Part shown: positions 27,205 to 32,873 of the stretch, one piece after another | How the letters are laid out: each line of letters starts with the position of its first letter | Numbering within the stretch: the first letter of the stretch is position 1 | Assembly: GCA_028873825.1 (NCBI GenBank) | Contig: JAPPNM010000156.1 | Location: 1 to 32,873, forward strand | Direction: 5' to 3' | Source of the DNA: Gemmatimonadota bacterium | Lineage (GTDB): Bacteria > Gemmatimonadota > Gemmatimonadetes > Longimicrobiales > Gaopeijiaceae | DNA length: 32,873 nt | Notes under the pieces: generated by a model | What the model was told of the DNA's origin: nothing | Databases searched by the model: none | The model's input: the letters and a program-made list of their open reading frames with translations, nothing else | Made by a program: the position numbers and the translations under genes

Positions 27205-29210
27205 CCACCCAGGCGCTGACCCTGCCCGAGGAGCTCGTCCTCATGCTCCTCAACGAGGAGAACGGCTACTTCCTCCAGGTGCCCGGCTGGCAGCTGAACT
27301 GCGCCGTGATGGGCGCGGTGCTCGCGGAGCTCTCGCTGCTGTCGCGCATCGACACGGACCTGGAGTCCCTCTACCTGGTGGACGCGACGGATACGGGCGA
27401 CCCCGCCCTCGATCCCGTTCTGGAAGAGATCGCGAACGAGCCGGTCCGGCGGAACGCCCAATACTGGGTCGAACGGCTCGCGCACCGCGCGGAATCGGTC
27501 ATCGACCTGACGCTGGACCGCCTCGTCAAGCTCAGGATCCTGGAGTACCACCACGGCGATTTCTGGACGGTGGCCGGTACGGTCTGGCACACGGAACTGT
27601 ACGGCGACACCGAGGAAAGCACCGCGGGGCAGTTCATCAAGACGCGTATCGGCAGGGCGATCTTCACCGACACGATCCCCGACCCGCGGGACGTCATCGT
27701 CATATGCCTCGTCAACACCTGCGACGCCTTTCGCTTCATATTCCAGCTCGACGCGGCGGCGGAGGAACGCATCGGGTTCATCTGCAAGATGGACCTGATC
27801 GGTCGTTCCATCGCCGCTGCGGTCCTGCACAACGTCGCCGTCCCGCTCCTTCGCCGCTCCCGCCTGACCAAGCACATTCCGCGTGTCGCGCTGCGCAAGC
27901 TGCTGGTCAATCGCCATGTCCGAAGCGGCAACCTCCCCGCGCTCTTTGCCGACCTGGCCAGGGAGTACGGGCCCGTCTACCAGATCCGTCCGCCGTTCGG
28001 GAAGCGCATGATCTTCATCGCCGGAACCGAGGCGAACCAGTGGGTCAACCGGCACGGACGCATGTACCTGAGGGCCAGGGACTATTTCGCCGACTTCGAG
28101 AAGGTCTACGGGGCGTCCGGTGTGCTTCCCTCCCTCGATGGCGCCGATCACTTCCGGCTGCGCAAGGCCCTGGCACCGGCGTATTCGCGGCGGAGGCTGG
28201 TGGACCAGATGGACCAGCTCCTCCACTTTGGCCGCAAGCACATGGGGGTGGAGTGGAAGGTCGGCGACACCGTGTCCGCCACGAGGCTGAGCCGGCGGAT
28301 GATCAACTCCCAGATCTCCCCGATGCTCGTCAGCGTCGAGTCGCAGGACATCTTCGACGACATGTCGAAGTACAAGGAGCGGGCGCTCAACGTCCACATC
28401 ACCGGGGCGCTACCCGAGTTCATGCTGAAGACGCCGGGCATGAAACGCCGGGCGAAGGCCGTCGACACGTTGCTGGGGCGGGTCCAGAGCGTGCATACGC
28501 CCGCGCAGCGGGCCGGATGCCCGCGGAATCTCGCCGACGACCTGCTGAGCCTGAACGCGAGCGACCCGCAGTTCGTGCCGGAGTCGAATCTGCGTTTCGC
28601 GCTGTCGGCGGCGCTGATCGCCAGCGTCTACCTCGGCGACGCGTTCAGCTTCGCGGTCTACGCCATGGCTTCGCGGCCCGATGACTACGCGCGAATCCGG
28701 GGCGAAGCCGACGAGCTGTTCGGCAACGGCGATCCGAAGGGCGAGGACTTCACGCCGGAGGCGATGGACTTCACGCACCGCTTCCTCATGGAGTGCCTGC
28801 GGATGTACCCGATCGTTCCGGTCTCCATGCGCACCGTGATGAACTCGTGCGTGGTCGAGGGCTACGAGCTGCCGGTGGGGGAGACTATCCTGATCGCCCA
28901 GACCGCCACGCACTATATGGACGACGTCTTCGCCGACCCGTTCACCTTCGATGTCGGTCGCTACCTGGCCCCGCGCCATGAGCACCGCGGCCCCGGGTAC
29001 GCGCCGTACGGGCTGGGCACGCACAGGTGTCTCGGCTTCCGGTGGATGGAGCTGCAGCTGGCGGTCAACGTTCTGATGGTCGCTCACTACTTTACGGTTG
29101 AGATCGCCCCGGCGAACTTCAGGTTCCGGTTCAATCCCTTCCCGTCGATGAAACCGAGCAAGAAGCTGAAGTTCCGCATCGCCGAGCAGGTGCGGGAGCT
29201 GCCGGTCTGA
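27180..29210 (+). CDS. GPP34 (GOLPH3-like) domain fused to cytochrome P450
   Basis: A 676-residue two-domain protein. Residues about 13-225 form a GPP34 domain aligning to human GOLPH3: LTLPEELVLML, GYFLQVPGWQLNCAVMGAVL, DTGDPALDPVLEEIA, YWVERLAHRAESVIDLTLDR and DPRDVIVICLVNTCDAFRFI. GPP34 proteins bind membrane phosphoinositides in eukaryotes; bacterial members have no assigned role. Residues about 240-660 are a cytochrome P450, with ExxR at E538-R541 and the heme loop YAPYGLGTHRCLG carrying C617. The I-helix lacks the usual acid-Thr pair: it reads GDA at 486-488. ATG 27180 follows a GAGGGAG sequence. The GPP34 part may tether the P450 to membranes. Substrate, perhaps a sterol, is inferred from neighbours. 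Confidence 0.88.
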   Translation: MAVATEGVTTQALTLPEELVLMLLNEENGYFLQVPGWQLNCAVMGAVLAELSLLSRIDTDLESLYLVDATDTGDPALDPVLEEIANEPVRRNAQYWVERLAHRAESVIDLTLDRLVKLRILEYHHGDFWTVAGTVWHTELYGDTEESTAGQFIKTRIGRAIFTDTIPDPRDVIVICLVNTCDAFRFIFQLDAAAEERIGFICKMDLIGRSIAAAVLHNVAVPLLRRSRLTKHIPRVALRKLLVNRHVRSGNLPALFADLAREYGPVYQIRPPFGKRMIFIAGTEANQWVNRHGRMYLRARDYFADFEKVYGASGVLPSLDGADHFRLRKALAPAYSRRRLVDQMDQLLHFGRKHMGVEWKVGDTVSATRLSRRMINSQISPMLVSVESQDIFDDMSKYKERALNVHITGALPEFMLKTPGMKRRAKAVDTLLGRVQSVHTPAQRAGCPRNLADDLLSLNASDPQFVPESNLRFALSAALIASVYLGDAFSFAVYAMASRPDDYARIRGEADELFGNGDPKGEDFTPEAMDFTHRFLMECLRMYPIVPVSMRTVMNSCVVEGYELPVGETILIAQTATHYMDDVFADPFTFDVGRYLAPRHEHRGPGYAPYGLGTHRCLGFRWMELQLAVNVLMVAHYFTVEIAPANFRFRFNPFPSMKPSKKLKFRIAEQVRELPV

Positions 29211-29437
29211 CGAGGTTCGGGGGCCCCCGCAATAGACCCCCACGGCAGTTCTGTGAAACAAGCACCGTTCCGCACCGCGAGTTTCAGTCCGCGGCGCGGC
29301 CGCTCGCGGCCATGGGAGATTCGAGTGGCGACGCATCCGGGTTGGACGCGCGCGGACTTTGTCCACGGGCTGCCGGGAGCCGCTTGCGCCGCAGCAGCGC
29401 AGCCTGCGTGAAGGGGCGAAGACAGGGAGACGGGCAG
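29211..29437. repeat. Spacer with dispersed repeat core (copy F) in inverted pair
   Basis: No gene is supported here. CCACGGGCTG (29363-29372), with GGACTTTGT before it, is the inverted repeat core seen at copies A and B. CAGTCCGCGG (29285-29294) is a second core in the opposite direction, 8 of 10 identical, with 68 bases between. A 6-bp hairpin GGCCGC-TC-GCGGCC lies at 29298-29311 and CGGGGCCCCCG at 29219-29229. This could be a small mobile-element-like unit with inverted ends. An ATG at 29312 is in frame with the downstream gene but lacks a ribosome-binding site. Confidence 0.4.
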
Positions 29438-30811
29438 GTGCCCCGGCGAATAGCAATCGTCGGCGGAGGCATATCGGGACTCGGCGCCGCGTGGGCGCTG
29501 AACCGCCACCCGGACCGGTTCGATTTCCGGCTCTTCGAGGCCCGGGGCCGGATCGGCGGGAATGCGGTGACGGCCGACATGCCCCAGGACGGCGGGGGTT
29601 CCATCCCCTTCGACATCTCCGTCACCGCCTGCATCCCGTCCGTGTACCACCACATCGTGCTGCTGATGGAGCGGCTCGGGATCGACTTGGTCGACACCCG
29701 GTTCAGCTACAGCGTGAAGTACCGGGGCCGGGTCTACGCCCACGACTTCGACTCCGGCATGCGGGACGAGCTGCAGTCCGAGATCGCGAAGTTCCAGCGG
29801 ATTCTAGGGCGTCTTCACCGGTTCGGCCGACTGACCCGTTCCCGGTCGAAGTTCCTGAATGCCCTCAACCCGTTCAACTACGTCAGCATGGGGACCGTTC
29901 TGAATCTGGCCGGATTGTCCGGGGACTTCAGGTACCAGGTGCTGAAGCCCATGTTCGTCAACTTCCTCATGGCGACCAACGTGTTCGACATGCCCGCGTC
30001 GCTCTTCTGCAGGTATCTCGAGTTCTTCGACATCGAGTCCGCCACCCCCATGCAGACGTGGGACCGGGGAACCAGGCGCATCTACGAGAACCTGACCGCC
30101 GGTTTCGGGGACCGGATTCATCTCAACCGGCCCGTGCGAAAGGTGTACCGGAAGCGGTCGCACGTCGTGGTCGAGGACGAGGACGGAGTGCGGGAGAGGT
30201 TCGACGACGTGATTCTCGCATGCAATGCGAACCAGACGCTGATGATCCTCGACCGGCCCACCATGCTCGAACGCTACATCCTCTCGTCGGTACGCTACGA
30301 GAGCGAGCTGCACAACCACGCGATCGTCCACTCCGACGCGTCGGTGCTTCCGGACAACGAAGCGAAGCCCGTGGCGACGCGGAGCAATCACATCGAACAG
30401 TACGGCTCTCGGCCGGACAACTACGAAATCACGTACATCATGCACAACCAGCAGCCTTGGGCGGGGCGGTCGGACAAGCCGTGTCTGGTAACCTACAACC
30501 CGGTCAGCCGGATCGACCCGGAGAGGACGGTCGGCCGGTGGTGGTTTCAGCATGTCGTCCATGACGTGCGCCACGTCGCGCTCCTCGTCCCCCTGTTCCG
30601 CGTCATTCAGGGCAGGAGGCGGACGTGGCACTGCGGCGCCCACACGCTGGTCAACAGCCAGGAGACCTGCTTCGTCAGCGGGCTCGCCGCGGCGAGGCAG
30701 CTCGGTTCGGACTACCCGTTCGACGACGCGGAAGCGCGCAGGTCATTCAACCACTACGGGAGCATCCTGCACGGATGGCGGTTCAGGAAGGTGCGCCCGG
30801 GGAAGCTGTAG
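29438..30811 (+). CDS. FAD-dependent amine-oxidase-family protein
   Basis: A 457-residue flavoprotein with the dinucleotide motif G9-x-G11-x-x-G14 (IAIVGGGISGLGAAWALNRH) and the second-strand Glu in FRLFEARGRIGG. It resembles the NAD(P)/FAD amine-oxidase-like proteins often encoded next to cyclopropane-fatty-acid synthase-like methyltransferases, whose function is still unproven. GTG 29438 has the best Shine-Dalgarno sequence (AGGGAG, 29424-29429); ATG 29312 would add 42 residues of low-complexity sequence. It follows the P450 on the same strand after a repeat-containing spacer and converges on the methyltransferase gene. It could act on a sterol or fatty acid, as a desaturase or reductase; the sequence does not decide. 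Confidence 0.8.
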   Translation: MPRRIAIVGGGISGLGAAWALNRHPDRFDFRLFEARGRIGGNAVTADMPQDGGGSIPFDISVTACIPSVYHHIVLLMERLGIDLVDTRFSYSVKYRGRVYAHDFDSGMRDELQSEIAKFQRILGRLHRFGRLTRSRSKFLNALNPFNYVSMGTVLNLAGLSGDFRYQVLKPMFVNFLMATNVFDMPASLFCRYLEFFDIESATPMQTWDRGTRRIYENLTAGFGDRIHLNRPVRKVYRKRSHVVVEDEDGVRERFDDVILACNANQTLMILDRPTMLERYILSSVRYESELHNHAIVHSDASVLPDNEAKPVATRSNHIEQYGSRPDNYEITYIMHNQQPWAGRSDKPCLVTYNPVSRIDPERTVGRWWFQHVVHDVRHVALLVPLFRVIQGRRRTWHCGAHTLVNSQETCFVSGLAAARQLGSDYPFDDAEARRSFNHYGSILHGWRFRKVRPGKL

Positions 30812-30837
30812 GCGCGGTTGCAGTCACGGGGCGTTGC

Positions 30838-30849
30838 GAGCACGTGCTC
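30838..30849. promoter_or_regulatory. 12-base palindrome between convergent genes
   Basis: GAGCACGTGCTC is perfectly self-complementary and lies in the 50-base gap between the convergent flavoprotein and methyltransferase genes. With no loop and no T-run it is not a normal terminator; a protein site or chance are both possible. Confidence 0.2.
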
Positions 30850-30861
30850 CATGAGTGGTCT

Positions 30862-31884
30862 TCAGGCCCGAACGGGTTTACGGGCCAGGAAACAATACAG
30901 CGGCGTGAAGATGCCCGTCTTGCCGCCCGCGACATAGGCCTCCGCGGTTCGATCAAGGAGTCGAACGACCTCCGCCGAGCCGTTCGGAAAGAGCCGCAGT
31001 ACCTCGGCCAACTTCAACCCCGCGATGAGCGCCTTGCGGCCCCAGGGAAGCCTGCGCACCGCGTTCCCCAACGCCCCGTGGCGACTCGCCATGGGTTGAT
31101 ACCAAGGCGTGGAGGGTCCTTCCCGCACTTCCCAATCGCTCCCCTCGATGACCTGGAATCCCGCCCCTTCGAGAGCGTGATTCACTTCCCCGAACGTGGC
31201 GATGTCGTGCAGGGCGATACCCCGCATGAGGTGCCGGCGGTCCCGCGGGTCGAACCGGTCCGTCAGGCACATTTCCTGACCCCAAAACAGGGCGCCCGGC
31301 TTCAGTACGCGGAATATCTCCGCGAAAGCGCGTTGCTTGTTCTGTGCATGGCACGTCGACTCAATGGCGTAACCACGGTCGAAGGTGTCGGCCTCGATGG
31401 CGCTCATGTCCGCGAAGCTGCACTTCCTGAAATCGGTCATGTGATCCAGCCCCGCCTCGGCGTTCAACTTCTTGGCCTCCGCCAGCTGGATCTCGTTGAT
31501 GTTGATTCCCACGACCCTGACACCCCCCTCGCGGACGACGCGGCGCATGGGGCCGCCGATTCCACAACCGACGTCGACCACCTTCATGCCCTGTTGCAGC
31601 TCCAACTTGGAGATCATCGTCCGCTGGTGCCGGACCTTGGACTCCTTCAGACTCTCGTTAGGCGTGAGAGGCGCAAAATGAAGGGATTCGCCCCAGCCCC
31701 ACACCATGAAGCCATTGCAAAGCTCATAGTAGTCTCTGACCGTTTCCGCGTGGTCGTAGGTGCCCGCACCCGCAGCTTCCGATGCCGCCCGGTCAAGCCG
31801 GCCGCCAAGGTGCCGGACTCGACGGGCGACGCCCGATCCAGGGTGCGCATCTCTCAGCGCTTTCGACAGTTGGCCCAGTCGCAT
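30862..31884 (-). CDS. Sterol 24-C-methyltransferase-like SAM-dependent methyltransferase
   Basis: A 340-residue class I methyltransferase with the arrangement of ERG6/SMT enzymes that add a methyl to C24 of the sterol side chain. Conserved parts are YYELCNGFMVWGWGESLHF (52-70, the sterol-binding Region I), the SAM motif DVGCGIGGP (104-112), YAIESTCHA (172-180) and GQEMCLTDRFDP (202-213). ATG 31884 gives an N-terminus of about 45 residues before Region I, longer than some, and no clear Shine-Dalgarno sequence precedes it. Eleven bases upstream ends a short P450 remnant. Alternatives are other prenyl-lipid C-methyltransferases such as tocopherol or squalene types; the combined motifs favour SMT. 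Confidence 0.85.
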   Translation of the reverse strand: MRLGQLSKALRDAHPGSGVARRVRHLGGRLDRAASEAAGAGTYDHAETVRDYYELCNGFMVWGWGESLHFAPLTPNESLKESKVRHQRTMISKLELQQGMKVVDVGCGIGGPMRRVVREGGVRVVGININEIQLAEAKKLNAEAGLDHMTDFRKCSFADMSAIEADTFDRGYAIESTCHAQNKQRAFAEIFRVLKPGALFWGQEMCLTDRFDPRDRRHLMRGIALHDIATFGEVNHALEGAGFQVIEGSDWEVREGPSTPWYQPMASRHGALGNAVRRLPWGRKALIAGLKLAEVLRLFPNGSAEVVRLLDRTAEAYVAGGKTGIFTPLYCFLARKPVRA

Positions 31885-31895
31885 TCTGGTGCGGT

Positions 31896-31949
31896 TCAGG
31901 CGGGCAGCTCCCGCCGCTGCTCGGAGATGCGGAATTTCAGCTCATTCAT
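31896..31949 (-). pseudogene. Remnant of the C-terminus of a second P450 upstream of the methyltransferase
   Basis: The - strand frame reads MNELKFRISEQRRELPA then stop. The C-terminus of the GPP34-P450 at 27180-29210 is KKLKFRIAEQVRELPV then stop, so 11 of the last 15 residues are the same; over the last 46 bases about 40 are identical. An upstream Met aligns as well if three codons are deleted. No P450 body precedes it: the RND gene ends 30 bases upstream. The stop is 11 bases before the methyltransferase ATG, as in an operon. The best reading is that a paralogous P450 once sat there and was mostly deleted. Confidence 0.65.
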
Positions 31950-31979
31950 CGGCTCTCGCCTTGCCGCAGCCGCCGCGCA

Positions 31980-32873
31980 TCATCCGGCGCTCGCAGTCGA
32001 AGGATGCCGCGAAGGCGTCAAATGCAGATGTAACGCGCATAACGCCGGAACAACCATCATGAGTATAGCCGTGGTGAAGACAATGCCACAACCGAGCGAC
32101 GCGGCGAACGGTATCAGGAACTGGGCCTGAATGGCGCGCTCCAGGATCAGCGGCGTAAAGCCCAGGAACGTGGTCAGGGAAGTGAGCATGATCGGACGAA
32201 AGCGCCCCTTGGCGCCCTCGACGATCGCGGTCCCGGGCGGGACGCCTTCCCTGAGTTTCCGATCGATGAGATCGATCATGACCAGGGAATCGTTCACCAC
32301 CACACCGCTGAGACCGAAGATCCCCATAAAGGATATGGCGCTCAGGGTTACTCCCAGGATCCAGTGGCCCAGGATCACGCCGATGAACCCGAAGGGGATC
32401 ACGGCCATGACGATGAACGGCTTGGTGTATGAACGGAGGGGGATGGCGAGAAGAGCAAAGATCAGGATCAGGGCGACCGCGAACCCGCGGTACAGGGCGT
32501 CGATGGACTCCAGTTGTTGTTGCTGTTCGCCGCCGAACGCGTATGTCAGGTCCGGGTGCTCCGCCGTCAGGTCCGCGAGGATCGAACCGGCCAGGATCTG
32601 GTTGGCTTCGTCGCCGGAGATCACCGAGGCGTCCACGTCGGCGGTGACCGTGACGACGCGGTGGCCGTCCCTGCGCCGGAGGGCCGACGGCGACACGCCC
32701 ATGCCCAGCGAGGCCACGCCGATGATCGGCACCTTGTCGCCGCCCGGCGTACGGAGCAGGTAGCCTTCGATATCGGCAATCGAGTTCCGCTCTTCCGTGG
32801 GCAGCCGAACATAGGCTCGTACCTCTTCCCGGCCGCGCTGCACCCGGACGGCTTCTGCGCCGAAGAACGCGGC
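31980..32873 (-). CDS. RND family efflux transporter, C-terminal part (cut by window edge)
   Basis: The last 297 codons of an inner-membrane RND permease of the AcrB/MexB type; the frame stays open to the window end (AAFFGAEAVRVQRGREEVR). The periplasmic segment VRLPTEERNSIADIEGYLLR and the final transmembrane block are typical: FAVALILIFALLAIPLRSYT, PFGFIGVILGHWILG, GLSGVVVNDSLVMIDLIDRK, MLTSLTTFLGFTPLILE, and GIVFTTAILMMVVPALCAL. RND pumps use the proton gradient to export lipophilic compounds. The stop is near the P450 remnant, showing a rearrangement boundary. The substrate is unknown. Confidence 0.9.
   Translation of the reverse strand, partial: AAFFGAEAVRVQRGREEVRAYVRLPTEERNSIADIEGYLLRTPGGDKVPIIGVASLGMGVSPSALRRRDGHRVVTVTADVDASVISGDEANQILAGSILADLTAEHPDLTYAFGGEQQQQLESIDALYRGFAVALILIFALLAIPLRSYTKPFIVMAVIPFGFIGVILGHWILGVTLSAISFMGIFGLSGVVVNDSLVMIDLIDRKLREGVPPGTAIVEGAKGRFRPIMLTSLTTFLGFTPLILERAIQAQFLIPFAASLGCGIVFTTAILMMVVPALCALHLHLTPSRHPSTASAG

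Overview
The window is high-GC DNA from a Gram-negative bacterium. It carries an outer-membrane assembly lipoprotein (BamD), lipoproteins, an RND pump and a periplasmic M16 peptidase, and it uses many GTG and TTG starts. The gene order (S10/spc/alpha ribosomal block, then nucleotide-sugar genes, then bamD-nadD-secA-radC) and gene style fit an uncultured Gemmatimonadota-like lineage. That assignment is inference from the sequence alone and is only moderately secure.

Positions 58-11785 are one tightly packed + strand block of translation genes: rpsC, rplP, rpmC, rpsQ, rplN, rplX, rplE, rpsH, rplF, rplR, rpsE, rpmD, rplO, secY, adk, map, rpmJ, rpsM, rpsK, rpsD, rpoA, rplQ. Most junctions overlap or lie within 30 bases. 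Two usual members are absent: rpsN (S14), expected between rplE and rpsH, and infA (IF-1), expected between map and rpmJ. A 7-bp hairpin and an 8-codon leader ORF precede rpmJ.

Positions 11862-21371 hold a membrane-anchored protein of unknown function, a UDP-GlcNAc-dehydrogenase-like gene, a remnant of the 3' end of a UDP-glucose dehydrogenase gene, a UDP-glucuronate-decarboxylase-like gene, a TPR lipoprotein, bamD, nadD, secA and radC. An M16 peptidase (21610-24441) follows, ending in a very strong 19-bp hairpin, then a LysJ/ArgD-type aminotransferase.

The most unusual part is 26006-31949. It encodes a Rieske oxygenase resembling cholesterol 7-desaturase (DAF-36/Neverland), a fusion of an N-terminal GPP34 (GOLPH3-like) domain to a cytochrome P450, an FAD-dependent amine-oxidase-like protein and, convergently on the - strand, a protein with the hallmark motifs of sterol 24-C-methyltransferase. 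Directly upstream of the methyltransferase lies a 17-codon remnant matching the C-terminus of the GPP34-P450 protein. This suggests that a second P450 copy once sat next to the methyltransferase. Together these look like a sterol- or polycyclic-isoprenoid-tailoring locus; no squalene epoxidase or oxidosqualene cyclase is in the window. A truncated RND transporter gene closes the window on the - strand.

A dispersed repeat of about 54 bp (core GCAGTCCGTGGA) occurs at least six times between genes, in both orientations. It often supplies the TAG stop codon of the preceding gene. The copies at 1-54 and 14953-15006 are gap-free inverted copies with 47 of 54 bases identical.
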